A stretch of 25,191 bases of DNA from Acidimicrobiaceae bacterium (GTDB lineage: Bacteria > Actinomycetota > Acidimicrobiia > Acidimicrobiales > UBA8592): NCBI GenBank assembly GCA_002722525.1, contig PBMJ01000010.1, positions 1 to 25,191 on the forward strand, read 5' to 3'. Position 1 is the first letter of the stretch. Every line of letters starts with the position of its first letter. Shown one piece after another: positions 15,231-22,893 of the stretch. Made by a program: the position numbers and the translations under genes. The notes below the pieces were generated by a model that saw nothing but the letters and a program-made list of their open reading frames with translations, was not told the origin of the DNA and searched no databases.

Positions 15231-16622
15231 ATGCTTGAACAAAATTTAGTAGAAAGAGTTCTTAACGAAGCTCTAAAGTCCGGTGGAGAATTTGCAGAAG
15301 TTTTCGTTGAGGATAAGCGCTCTAGCTCAGCGCTTTTTGATGATGCGAAAGTCGAAGAGCTGACATCAGGCCGTGATCGCGGAGCCGGTATTCGTGTTGT
15401 CGCAGGGGAAACAACTGGTTTTGCCCATACAGCTGACCTTTCAGAAGAGGGATTGATGATTGCTGCTAAAGCAGCAGCTTCAGCTACTAGAACAGGCGGA
15501 GCTAGTTCTCAAGTCAACGCTCTAGAACGAATCGTTTGTCCATCTCCAAATAAGGTTGAAACATTTCCAGAGTTAGTTGCTAAGGAAAGGAAGGTAAATC
15601 TTCTAATTCAAGCGGATGAAGTTGCTCGCAGCCAAGGAGCTGCAATTACTCAGGTTTCTGCTAGATATGGAGATTCCCGCCGGAAAATACTTGTCGCTAA
15701 TAGTGATGGGGTATTTGCAACAGATGATCAGGTTCGAACTCTCTTTTCTATTTCTTGCGTTGCGACTGGCGATAGTGGGATGCAAACAGGCCGAGAGTCC
15801 ATTGGCAGACCTATTGGGTTTGAACTGTTTGACGACGTTGACGTTGAAGAGCTCGCAGAACGAGCAGCCCATAGAGCTCTGACAAAACTAAATGCTCGAC
15901 CAGCTCCAAGTGGAACCATGCCAGTTGTTATCGGTTCCGGTGGTGGTGGAGTATTGTTTCACGAAGCATGTGGCCACGGTCTTGAAGCAGATTTGGTTAA
16001 CAAGCAAGCATCAGTCTTCGCTGGAAAAGTTGGAGAAACTGTAGCTAGCGATCTGGTCACATTAATTGATGATGGGACGATGTCACATGAATGGGGGGCC
16101 TTTGCAATAGATGATGAGGGTCGGCCTGCTCAGCGAAATGTCCTTATTAAGGATGGAGTGTTAGTTGATTACATGTGGGACGGGCTTCGATCACGCAGCG
16201 AAGGTCGATTGAGTTCAGGAAATGGAAGAAGGCAAAGCTATCAGGTGTTGCCAATGGTGCGAATGACTAATACCTATATCGCAAATGGTGAAACTGATCC
16301 TAAGGACATTATTGAAGATACTTCTAAAGGCGTATACGTAGCGCAACTTGGAGGCGGTCAAGTTAATACGGCGACCGGAGACTTTGTTTTCGGTATGACA
16401 GAAGCGTACTTAATAGAAGATGGCGAAATAACGGAACCGATTAGAGAAGGTAATCTCATTGGGAATGGTCCTGAGGTGCTGAATCAAATTGATGCTCTTG
16501 GTAATGACTTTGACATGGGTTCTCCTGGGACATGTGGTAAGGACGGTCAGGGTGTTCCAGTTGGTGACGGCACGCCGACACTGCGTGTTACTAGTCTCAC
16601 TGTCGGCGGTACCGCCGGCTAG
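15231..16622 (+). CDS. tldD: TldD metalloprotease subunit
   Basis: The catalytic subunit of the TldD/TldE heterodimeric zinc metalloprotease, known in E. coli for maturing microcin B17 and degrading unfolded peptides such as CcdA antitoxin. The metal motif is seen as HEACGHGLE, HExxxH with His244, Glu245 and His249; the conserved cysteine lies in SPGTCGKDGQGVP (Cys435). Central sections GSGGGGVLFHE and SGNGRRQSYQVLPMVRMTN are characteristic. The 463-residue length fits the family (about 450-480). An in-frame GTG at 15225 would add two residues, but GAGG is ideally spaced for ATG 15231. tldE follows after 8 bases, so the two subunits are made together. Confidence 0.95.
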   Translation: MLEQNLVERVLNEALKSGGEFAEVFVEDKRSSSALFDDAKVEELTSGRDRGAGIRVVAGETTGFAHTADLSEEGLMIAAKAAASATRTGGASSQVNALERIVCPSPNKVETFPELVAKERKVNLLIQADEVARSQGAAITQVSARYGDSRRKILVANSDGVFATDDQVRTLFSISCVATGDSGMQTGRESIGRPIGFELFDDVDVEELAERAAHRALTKLNARPAPSGTMPVVIGSGGGGVLFHEACGHGLEADLVNKQASVFAGKVGETVASDLVTLIDDGTMSHEWGAFAIDDEGRPAQRNVLIKDGVLVDYMWDGLRSRSEGRLSSGNGRRQSYQVLPMVRMTNTYIANGETDPKDIIEDTSKGVYVAQLGGGQVNTATGDFVFGMTEAYLIEDGEITEPIREGNLIGNGPEVLNQIDALGNDFDMGSPGTCGKDGQGVPVGDGTPTLRVTSLTVGGTAG

Positions 16623-16630
16623 GGGCATTA

Positions 16631-17974
16631 ATGAAATCTGAACTACTAAAAATTGCTGAAGCCATTGTTAGTCAGGCAGTAGATGGTGAGCAGGTTGAAG
16701 TCGTTGCTGTCCACGGTACAGAAACGGATATTAGGGTTTATCAGGGCGATGTTGAATCGTTTACTGCTGCTGACTCACAGGGAGTGGGGATACGTGTTGT
16801 ACAGGATGGTCGTCAGGGTATGGCCTATGCCGGTTCGTTGGATACAGATGTCCTAAATGAGACATTAGAGGAAGCGAGGGACAATGCTTCTTTCGGAACC
16901 CCTGACGAATTCCAGGGCATTGCAGAACCTGATGGAGTTGAATCAGTCTCTTTGGAACTTCTGGATTCATCCCTTGCTGACTTTGCTAATGAGGACAAAA
17001 TCGCCTTGGCGATTGAACTTGAAAGTTCAATTCTTCAGTCTGATTCGAGAATAATCGGAGTTGAGTCAACAGATTATGTTGATTCGATTACTACAAGCGC
17101 AATTGTCACTTCAACTGGGATCCACCGAGCTAATCAAGAAGGTGGGTGCTACGTTGCAGCGTCATCATTAGCTTCAGATGGAACGGATACCCAGACAGGA
17201 TTTGGATATTCTGTTGGCAGGAGCCCTACGCAACTAGATGTTGCTAAAGCTAGTTCTGATGCGACGGAGAGAGCAACAAGGCTACTGGGCGCTAAGAAAG
17301 CCGAGTCTGGGCGAATGACTGTCATTTTAGACCCATATGTCACTGCCCAATTTCTAGGGATCATCGGATCAACATTAAGCGGGGAGGCTCTTCTTAAAGG
17401 AAGATCACTTTTCGCAGATCGGGAAGGTGACCAAGTGGCTCCGAATTTTCTTACTCTTATAGATGATCCAACTGATGTTGACGCTTTTACTGCTACTGAA
17501 GCAGATGGCGAGGGCTTAGCAAGCCGCAGAAATACTTTAATTGACAAAGGTGCTTTAAGAGGATTTCTTCATAACAGCTATACGGCGCGAGCATTAGGCA
17601 CATCATCTACAGGTTCAGCTGTTCGAAGCTATAACAGTTCGCCCGGCGCAGGACCGTTGGCTCTTATGCTGACTCCAGGAGTACACAGCCAGCCAGAATT
17701 AATTGCACAAGTTGGAGAAGGGATGCTTATCCAAGGAGTAGCAGGTTTACATTCAGGGGTTAATCCTGTCAGCGGTGACTTCTCTGCTGGCGCTGAAGGC
17801 CTTATGATCCGGCAAGGTGATCTAGCAGAACCTGTTAGAGAAGTAACGGTAGCGTCTACTTTGCAAAGGATGCTTTTGGATATCCAAAATATAGGAAATG
17901 ATTTGGAGAGGCTCCCAATGAAATCATCAGGTGTTTCGATTGTCGTTAATGACATAATGGTTTCTGGGGTATGA
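16631..17974 (+). CDS. tldE: TldE (PmbA) non-catalytic protease partner
   Basis: The partner subunit of TldD. The 447-residue protein is alignable with TldD in architecture (N-terminal VEVVAVHGTETDIRVYQG domain, C-terminal beta-rich domain) but has no HExxxH motif, as expected for TldE/PmbA. Typical segments are GVGIRVVQDGRQGMAY near 55-70, SGRMTVILDPYV near 227-238, the SRRNTLIDKGALRGFLHNSY stretch near 299-318, and VNPVSGDFSAGAEG near 377-390. AGGGGC lies about 5 bases before the ATG, a good Shine-Dalgarno for this second gene of the operon. No natural-product precursor gene is adjacent, so a housekeeping peptide-processing role is more likely than a bacteriocin pathway (inference). Confidence 0.93.
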   Translation: MKSELLKIAEAIVSQAVDGEQVEVVAVHGTETDIRVYQGDVESFTAADSQGVGIRVVQDGRQGMAYAGSLDTDVLNETLEEARDNASFGTPDEFQGIAEPDGVESVSLELLDSSLADFANEDKIALAIELESSILQSDSRIIGVESTDYVDSITTSAIVTSTGIHRANQEGGCYVAASSLASDGTDTQTGFGYSVGRSPTQLDVAKASSDATERATRLLGAKKAESGRMTVILDPYVTAQFLGIIGSTLSGEALLKGRSLFADREGDQVAPNFLTLIDDPTDVDAFTATEADGEGLASRRNTLIDKGALRGFLHNSYTARALGTSSTGSAVRSYNSSPGAGPLALMLTPGVHSQPELIAQVGEGMLIQGVAGLHSGVNPVSGDFSAGAEGLMIRQGDLAEPVREVTVASTLQRMLLDIQNIGNDLERLPMKSSGVSIVVNDIMVSGV

Positions 17975-18029
17975 CAACAAACGTTGCTTCTTTCTAATGT
18001 TGTTTAGGCGGTTTGTCTCTTATCGGGTC

Positions 18030-18035
18030 TACGGT
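18030..18035 (+). promoter_or_regulatory. Possible -10 hexamer TACGGT for uppP
   Basis: TANNNT-type hexamer 10 bases before the ATG at 18046, which would give a leader of only a few bases. Weaker than the other cases because the spacing is off the 6-7 pattern and the region is AT-rich. It lies in the 71-base gap after tldE. Confidence 0.25.
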
Positions 18036-18045
18036 TTATTAAAGC

Positions 18046-18993
18046 ATGATTAAAAAACGTCAAGAAGTCACATTACGGTTTGGTTCTGCTGCCATCGTTT
18101 TAGTGCTATTTTTTGAACTCTTTGCTGGCCAAGCTTCAGCTAGTAATTCGGCAACTATCGCTGAAGGGCTGGTTCTATGGAAGGCAATAGTTCTAGGAGT
18201 AGTAGAAGGGCTTACAGAATTCCTCCCGATTAGTTCAACTGGCCATCTTCTAGCTGCGAAAGAATTGATGCACCTTGATAGCAGTGAGATTTCTGAACAG
18301 GCTATAGATAGTTACATCATCTCGATTCAAATCGGGGCAATCTTGGCAATTATTGTTCTCTACAAAAACAGAATTCGCCAAATGTACGAAGGTTTGCGTG
18401 GCCAAAGCGAGATCGGAAAGGTTGTCTTGAGAAATTTGGTTGCTGCATTTGTTCCGACAGCTATTATCGGACTCCTGCTAGCCGATTACGTAAAAGATCG
18501 GCTGTATGAATCAGAACTTGTGGCTTATGCATGGATCGTTGGAGGTGTCTTCATTCTTTTTGCCCATGAGAAGAAACTCCTGAAACGAGATGGGTTGAGT
18601 ATGGAGAATCTAAGTATTCAAGGAGCGATTGTGGTTGGGCTTGTCCAAGCGCTGGCCCTGTGGCCTGGTGTAAGTCGAAGCTTAGTTACCATTTTTGCAT
18701 TAGTTGCACTTGGATTATCTTTGGCAGCAGCTGTTGAATTTAGTTTCCTCTTAGGCCTAATTACCTTAGCTGCAGCGACTTTCTATGAGCTTTCTCAAGA
18801 TGGAGGGCGGATCATAGAGGTATTTGGATACTGGACTCCACTGGTGGGTTTAATTGCAGCATTTCTCTCTGCGATGGCTTCGGTGAAATGGATGGTCAGT
18901 TGGCTTGAAAATAAAAGCTTCTCAGTCTTTGGCTTCTACCGTGTTGCAATAGGTATCCTAGCTATCTCTTTACTGTCTACTGGAGTTCTCTAA
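18046..18993 (+). CDS. uppP: Undecaprenyl-diphosphatase (BacA/UppP) with N-terminal extension
   Basis: An integral membrane enzyme that converts undecaprenyl diphosphate to the monophosphate, recycling the lipid carrier of peptidoglycan and surface polysaccharides. Both catalytic motifs are present: GVVEGLTEFLPISSTGH at 51-67 (Glu54, Glu58, Ser64, His67) and WPGVSRSLVT with Arg211. About eight hydrophobic segments are visible. The 315-residue length exceeds the usual ~265-280 because motif 1 is preceded by about 50 residues rather than ~15. The extra part looks like a signal-peptide-type helix (residues about 12-28) ending in GQASASNS. No alternative start codon was seen closer to motif 1. 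It overlaps the convergent fmdB stop by 3 bases. Confidence 0.93.
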   Translation: MIKKRQEVTLRFGSAAIVLVLFFELFAGQASASNSATIAEGLVLWKAIVLGVVEGLTEFLPISSTGHLLAAKELMHLDSSEISEQAIDSYIISIQIGAILAIIVLYKNRIRQMYEGLRGQSEIGKVVLRNLVAAFVPTAIIGLLLADYVKDRLYESELVAYAWIVGGVFILFAHEKKLLKRDGLSMENLSIQGAIVVGLVQALALWPGVSRSLVTIFALVALGLSLAAAVEFSFLLGLITLAAATFYELSQDGGRIIEVFGYWTPLVGLIAAFLSAMASVKWMVSWLENKSFSVFGFYRVAIGILAISLLSTGVL

Positions 18994-19307
18994 CTGGCCT
19001 CACTTTTGGAAGATGAGGGAGTAGAAGAGGAAGATGAGTCCTTCTTGACTGAATCAGACTTAGAAGACTTTGAATCATCAGAAGAGTTGTTCGAAGGTTT
19101 AGAGGCCTGCTTTTTAGTAGATGAGCTTCGACTATCGTTTTTGTAGAACCCAGAGCCTTTGAAACTTATTCCCGGAGCTGAAAATATTTTCTTAACCGTT
19201 CCTGTGCATGACTTATCAGGGCATTCTGTCAAAGGGTCTTCACTGAATGACTGAAAAACTTCAAAGGTCTTTCCGCAAGTTTCGCATCTGTAGTCGTATG
19301 TTGGCAT
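18990..19307 (-). CDS. FmdB-family zinc-ribbon protein with Ser/Lys-rich tail
   Basis: A 105-residue small protein. Residues 1-45 are the FmdB/CxxC_CxxC_SSSS zinc ribbon: MPTYDYRCETCG, with Cys8/Cys11 and Cys29/Cys34 as metal ligands, then KKIFSAPGISFKGSGFY. Residues about 58-105 are a low-complexity tail of Ser, Lys and Asp. The family was named for a regulator of formamidase, but most members have no proven function; transcription or RNA-related roles are guesses. GGAG is well spaced before the ATG on the minus strand. It follows plsY by about 73 bases and may be in the same unit. Its stop overlaps that of uppP within CTAA. Confidence 0.85.
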   Translation of the reverse strand: MPTYDYRCETCGKTFEVFQSFSEDPLTECPDKSCTGTVKKIFSAPGISFKGSGFYKNDSRSSSTKKQASKPSNNSSDDSKSSKSDSVKKDSSSSSTPSSSKSEAS

Positions 19308-19380
19308 TCAGCACTCCATTCGCCAGCGAACGGAAGGGTAGCAGCACCTATGGAAATGAAGAACTCTTCTATAGTGTTTT

Positions 19381-19962
19381 TTATTCAATAGCTTTTTCCT
19401 CTCCTTTGAAGAGGCGTTTGATATTTTCATAATGGCGAATTGTAACTACCGCTGAAGCGGCTGCTGCGACGATGACCTCGTACCATCTAGTTTCTGGCAT
19501 TATTAGCACACCAACCGGGAATAAGAGAACCATTATTATTGACCCTAGCGAGGCACGTTTGAATAATTTCATTAACGGAATCCAGACTATGAATAGCCCA
19601 AGCGCAACAAATGGATACAAAACCCAAGAGAGGCCAGCAAGTGTTGCTACTCCCTTTCCTCCATTAAACTTTCGTGTTATCGGAGCCACATGTCCGACCA
19701 TTGCTGCCATACCAGCTGCAAGGGCTAAACTTCTACCGTCTATAAGAAGACACACCAAGCTTGGTGTAAGCCCTTTTAACAAGTCGCCAATCAGTACGAT
19801 CGCACCCGCTTTCTTTCCGGCAACACGATAAACATTAGTCGCTCCAGGGTTTCCGGAACCTTCTGTAGTCGGATCGTGGCCAACAAGTCCTGCGACGATA
19901 TGCGCTGTGGGGAAAGTCCCAAGGGCATAACTGACTGGTATTAGAAGCCACCACAAAATCAT
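19381..19962 (-). CDS. plsY: Acyl-phosphate:glycerol-3-phosphate acyltransferase PlsY
   Basis: A membrane enzyme that transfers an acyl group from acyl-phosphate to sn-glycerol 3-phosphate, making lysophosphatidic acid, the first step of phospholipid synthesis. The three PlsY motifs are present: ALGTFPTAHIVA near the start, EGSGNPGATNVYR, and HVAPITRKFNGGKGVATLAG. Five or so transmembrane segments and about 193 residues are normal. ATG 19962 (MILWWLLIPVSYALGTFP) is preferred over the upstream in-frame ATG 19971, because it matches the usual short PlsY N-terminus and because a perfect TATTAT lies 7 bases before it and would overlap the earlier start codon. It is divergent from moeA. Confidence 0.93.
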   Translation of the reverse strand: MILWWLLIPVSYALGTFPTAHIVAGLVGHDPTTEGSGNPGATNVYRVAGKKAGAIVLIGDLLKGLTPSLVCLLIDGRSLALAAGMAAMVGHVAPITRKFNGGKGVATLAGLSWVLYPFVALGLFIVWIPLMKLFKRASLGSIIMVLLFPVGVLIMPETRWYEVIVAAAASAVVTIRHYENIKRLFKGEEKAIE

Positions 19963-19969
19963 TATCTCC

Positions 19970-19975
19970 ATAATA
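19970..19975 (-). promoter_or_regulatory. -10 hexamer TATTAT for plsY
   Basis: On the minus strand TATTAT is followed by GGAGATA (7 bases) and ATG 19962. Either a leaderless start or use of the GGAG within this spacer is possible; both favour 19962 over ATG 19971. Confidence 0.4.
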
Positions 19976-20020
19976 CGCCCAGATATTGTCTTCTAGCGCC
20001 TGTCCTCGATTGAGCTTTGT

Positions 20021-20026
20021 TAGCAT
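20021..20026 (+). promoter_or_regulatory. -10 hexamer TAGCAT for moeA
   Basis: TAGCAT, then AAGACA (6 bases), then ATG at 20033. There is no Shine-Dalgarno in the spacer and no clear -35. It fits the leaderless pattern of this window and drives away from plsY. Confidence 0.42.
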
Positions 20027-20032
20027 AAGACA

Positions 20033-21241
20033 ATGATCCCATTAGACGAAGCACAAGGTTACGTTTTGGAAAGAGTTTCCCAGCTTCCGGAAGAATCATT
20101 TGGTATAACTTCTGCTCGTGAGCGAGTGACAGCAGAAGCAGTTACTTCTGCAGAGCTAGTACCCCCCTTCGACAACACAGCTGTTGACGGTTATGCACTA
20201 AAAGCAGCAGATACTGATGAGGCTTCAGAAAGTAATGAGGTAACGCTAGAAGTAATTGGGACCATACCTGCTGGGACACAACCAGATTTCGAAATTCAGA
20301 ACGGGCAAAGCGTAAAAATAATGACTGGCGCTCCTCTACCGGAGGGTGCGGATGCAGTTGTTATGGTCGAGTGGACCAGGCAAGATGAGTCAAAAGATCT
20401 AGTGCATCTGAGCCGAAGCGCTAAAAAAGGTGACCATATCCGCAGATCTGGTGAAGATCTTTGCCCAGGCGATCAAGTTATTGATAAAGGAACAGCCTTA
20501 ACTCCGGCACATATAGGACTTCTAGCTGGCCTTGGAATTTATCAAGTTAATACTATTGGACGCCCAACGGTAGGCGTTTTTTCTACTGGGGATGAACTAG
20601 TTGAGGGAAATGAACCTTTGCTTCCAGGTCAGATCCGCGATTCAAATCGGTTTTCGTTGGTCGCACTCCTGGAGAGTGACGGGTTTGAAACCGTTGACCT
20701 TGGATTAATTCCGGATAATGAAGAAGCGATCGAAACGACTGTTCGAGAAGGTGTCGCAAAATGTGACGCGCTGGTTACTACCGGTGGAGTGAGTATGGGC
20801 GATTATGACTATGTCAAAGTAGTGCTGAACAACATGGGGGATATGAGATGGATGCAGATCGCAATAAAGCCTGCGAAGCCATTCGCATTCGGAGTGGTTC
20901 AGGGGGTACCTGTATTTGGTTTACCCGGAAATCCAGTTTCATCTATGGTCTCGTATCTACTTTTGGCAAAACCGGCGCTGTACAAGATGATGGGTAGGAA
21001 AACTGTTTTTCCGAAAGTTTTTCATGGCATCGCAGCAGATGATTTCCATCGTCGGGCAGATGGGAAAACACATTTTGTTCGTTCATTTCTCCATGAAGAG
21101 AAAGGCGCGACCTTGCTCAGTCCAATTGGCAAGCAAGGTTCTCACCAGCTCAGTGGGATGGCCGAAGCCAATACTTTATCGATCATCCCTGATGGAGACG
21201 GCGTTACTAAAGGAAACCCTATTGAATACTTTCGCTTCTAA
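20033..21241 (+). CDS. moeA: Molybdopterin molybdotransferase MoeA (possible Glp-type gephyrin-like protein)
   Basis: Inserts molybdate into adenylated molybdopterin to form molybdenum cofactor. Family signatures in order: PPFDNTAVDGYAL (about 43-55), MTGAPLPEGADAVVMVE, GVFSTGDELVE, GQIRDSNRF, the gephyrin-E active region TTGGVSMGDYDYVK, and LPGNPVSSMVSYLLL. The 402-residue length is standard, and all four MoeA domains including the C-terminal beta-barrel appear complete. It is first of a run moeA-moaA-moaC, with moaA 27 bases downstream. In many Actinobacteria a MoeA paralogue called Glp acts with the membrane protein GlpR at the divisome; a GlpR-like gene lies at 22894, so this copy may serve both roles (inference; sequence alone cannot separate MoeA from Glp). 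Confidence 0.93.
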   Translation: MIPLDEAQGYVLERVSQLPEESFGITSARERVTAEAVTSAELVPPFDNTAVDGYALKAADTDEASESNEVTLEVIGTIPAGTQPDFEIQNGQSVKIMTGAPLPEGADAVVMVEWTRQDESKDLVHLSRSAKKGDHIRRSGEDLCPGDQVIDKGTALTPAHIGLLAGLGIYQVNTIGRPTVGVFSTGDELVEGNEPLLPGQIRDSNRFSLVALLESDGFETVDLGLIPDNEEAIETTVREGVAKCDALVTTGGVSMGDYDYVKVVLNNMGDMRWMQIAIKPAKPFAFGVVQGVPVFGLPGNPVSSMVSYLLLAKPALYKMMGRKTVFPKVFHGIAADDFHRRADGKTHFVRSFLHEEKGATLLSPIGKQGSHQLSGMAEANTLSIIPDGDGVTKGNPIEYFRF

Positions 21242-21268
21242 GCCAGATCAAGCGCTAGATTGATAGTG

Positions 21269-22252
21269 ATGAAAGATCAACTTATTGATACCTACGGGCG
21301 CGTCCATCGTGACTTGCGCATATCAGTGACCGACCGATGCAATTTTCGCTGCCAATACTGCATGCCCGAAGAAGGAATGGACTGGACCCCTAGAGAAGAG
21401 TTGTTGACATTTGAGGAAATTGAACGCCTAGCTAGCTTACTTGTGAATCAATTCGGGATTGAGAGTATTCGTCTCACTGGTGGAGAGCCAACTGTTAGAG
21501 CTAACCTACCTAAATTAATTGAAAAACTCTCGAAGCTTGACGTTGATCTATCTTTAACAACAAATGGAGCCACTCTTCCATTAATTGCAGGTGGGTTGTA
21601 TGACGCTGGATTGGACCGAATCAACATTTCTCTAGATACTCTTGACCGTAAACGATTCGAATCGCTGACTCGGCGAGATAACCTCAAACAGGTTCTTCAC
21701 GGCATTGAAACAGCCAAATCTGTTGGATTTGATCCGGTCAAAATAAACATGGTGGTGATGAAGGGTGTCAACGACGATGAAGTTTTGGACTTTGTTTCAT
21801 ATGGACGAGAGAACGGTCTTGTAGTTCGTTTTATTGAATTTATGCCGCTAGACGCTGACGAAACATGGGAAAAATCTAAAGTCATGCCACAGAATGAAAT
21901 TCTTGAGCTCATAAGTTCAAAGTATGACCTCGAGTCGCTCTCAAGGGGAAGTTCTCCAGCCGCCAGATGGAAATTTGTAGATGGCCCCGGTGAAATAGGA
22001 ATTATTGCCACTGTCTCAGAAGCCTTTTGTGATGCATGTGACAGAATTCGCCTTACTGCAGATGGGAAATTCAGGAACTGTCTATTCGCTATACAAGAAT
22101 ATGATGTTCGCAAACTACTGCGAGAAAATGCAGGAGATGAAAAGATCATTGAGTTATTCTCGCATGCAGTTAAACAAAAATGGGCAGGGCACCAGATCGG
22201 GAAATCTGTATTTATTCGACCAAGTAAATCCATGTCTCAGATCGGCGGTTAG
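21269..22252 (+). CDS. moaA: GTP 3',8-cyclase MoaA
   Basis: A radical-SAM enzyme for the first step of molybdopterin synthesis, rearranging GTP to 3',8-cyclo-7,8-dihydro-GTP, the substrate of MoaC. The N-terminal SAM cluster site is TDRCNFRCQYC (Cys24, Cys28, Cys31), followed by SIRLTGGEPTVR. The second 4Fe-4S cluster site is Cys254-x2-Cys257-x13-Cys271 (AFCDACDRIRL and FRNCLF). The protein ends in IGG, the conserved C-terminal Gly-Gly needed for activity in MoaA. The 327-residue length is normal. In-frame TTG 21260 and GTG 21266 lie just upstream; ATG 21269 is preferred because the added residues are not family-like and no ribosome site favours them. It sits between moeA and moaC; moaC starts 5 bases after its stop. 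Confidence 0.95.
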   Translation: MKDQLIDTYGRVHRDLRISVTDRCNFRCQYCMPEEGMDWTPREELLTFEEIERLASLLVNQFGIESIRLTGGEPTVRANLPKLIEKLSKLDVDLSLTTNGATLPLIAGGLYDAGLDRINISLDTLDRKRFESLTRRDNLKQVLHGIETAKSVGFDPVKINMVVMKGVNDDEVLDFVSYGRENGLVVRFIEFMPLDADETWEKSKVMPQNEILELISSKYDLESLSRGSSPAARWKFVDGPGEIGIIATVSEAFCDACDRIRLTADGKFRNCLFAIQEYDVRKLLRENAGDEKIIELFSHAVKQKWAGHQIGKSVFIRPSKSMSQIGG

Positions 22253-22257
22253 CAGTC

Positions 22258-22731
22258 GTGGGAAACGAAAATTTTTCACATTTAGATCCAGATGGCAAAG
22301 CCCATATGGTAGACATTAGCGAAAAGCAAGATAGCAAAAGAACCGCTAGAGCAAGAGCAACTATTTCAATGGCGAAAGAGACTATTGTGGCTCTTCAGCA
22401 AGGTGATGTTCCCAAAGGCGATGTTTTCGCTGTCGCTCGTGTCGCAGGAATTCAAGCAGCAAAACGTACTGGAGACATTATTCCTCTCTGTCATCCTTTG
22501 ATGCTGAGCTCGGTGAAAGTCGAATTTGAGGTTAGTGATGACAAAGTGGAAATTGAGGCAGAAGTTACAACTGTTGGGCGAACCGGAGTTGAGATGGAAG
22601 CGCTCACCGCATGTTCAGTTTCTGCCCTCACAATCTATGATATGTGTAAAAGTCTAGACAAAAGAATGGAAATCACAGATCTAGCTCTCCTCCAAAAAAC
22701 TGGGGGAATATCAGGTGATTTCATTAGATAA
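22258..22731 (+). CDS. moaC: Cyclic pyranopterin monophosphate synthase MoaC
   Basis: Converts 3',8-cyclo-7,8-dihydro-GTP into cyclic pyranopterin monophosphate. Signatures: HMVDISEKQDSKRTARA near the N-terminus, KGDVFAVARVAGIQAAKRT, IPLCHPLMLSS with the active-site His, TGVEMEALTACSVSALTIYDMCKSLDK with the catalytic Asp/Lys, and a C-terminal KTGGISGDF. The last motif is GGKSG in most MoaC proteins, so an isoleucine replaces the usual lysine. The length of 157 residues is normal. GTG at 22258 is chosen because FSHLDPDGKAHMVDIS is conserved upstream of the internal ATG 22306. It is 5 bases after moaA and the last gene of the Moco run. Confidence 0.95.
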   Translation: MGNENFSHLDPDGKAHMVDISEKQDSKRTARARATISMAKETIVALQQGDVPKGDVFAVARVAGIQAAKRTGDIIPLCHPLMLSSVKVEFEVSDDKVEIEAEVTTVGRTGVEMEALTACSVSALTIYDMCKSLDKRMEITDLALLQKTGGISGDFIR

Positions 22732-22893
22732 AATTTTTTTAACTACCGAAAAAGGACAAGATTTACCCTAAGATTTCAGGGCTAGTTGAAAGCCAACCGC
22801 ACAAATCCCATGTTTAGTCAATAATTTGGCCTTCTATCCACCAAATATAAGACAAATAGTGCAAAAATTTTAACTAGAGCAGCCTAGAGACTG

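Noticed and set aside
17149..17955. Two long minus-strand open frames opposite tldE
   Set aside because: They mirror the codon structure of tldE and show no recognisable protein features.
15231..17974. The tldD-tldE pair as part of a bacteriocin or modified-peptide cluster
   Set aside because: No small precursor gene, cyclodehydratase, radical-SAM peptide modifier or exporter is adjacent; the nearest radical-SAM enzyme is clearly MoaA.
17975..18029. Imperfect inverted repeat (ACAACAAACGTT with AATGTTGTTT) between tldE and uppP
   Set aside because: Only about five contiguous pairs form across a long loop; too weak to call a terminator or operator.
19319..19330. Inverted repeat TTCGC-CA-GCGAA just upstream of fmdB
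   Set aside because: The 5-base arms with a 2-base centre are too short to distinguish from chance, and no second copy was found elsewhere.
21697..22233. A 178-codon open frame on the minus strand
   Set aside because: It lies wholly opposite moaA, whose cluster-binding cysteines and GG end are intact; Ser/Arg-rich composition is typical of an antisense shadow.
22770..22790. Possible terminator hairpin CCCT...AGGG after moaC
   Set aside because: A 4-base stem with no T-run following it; not convincing as an intrinsic terminator.
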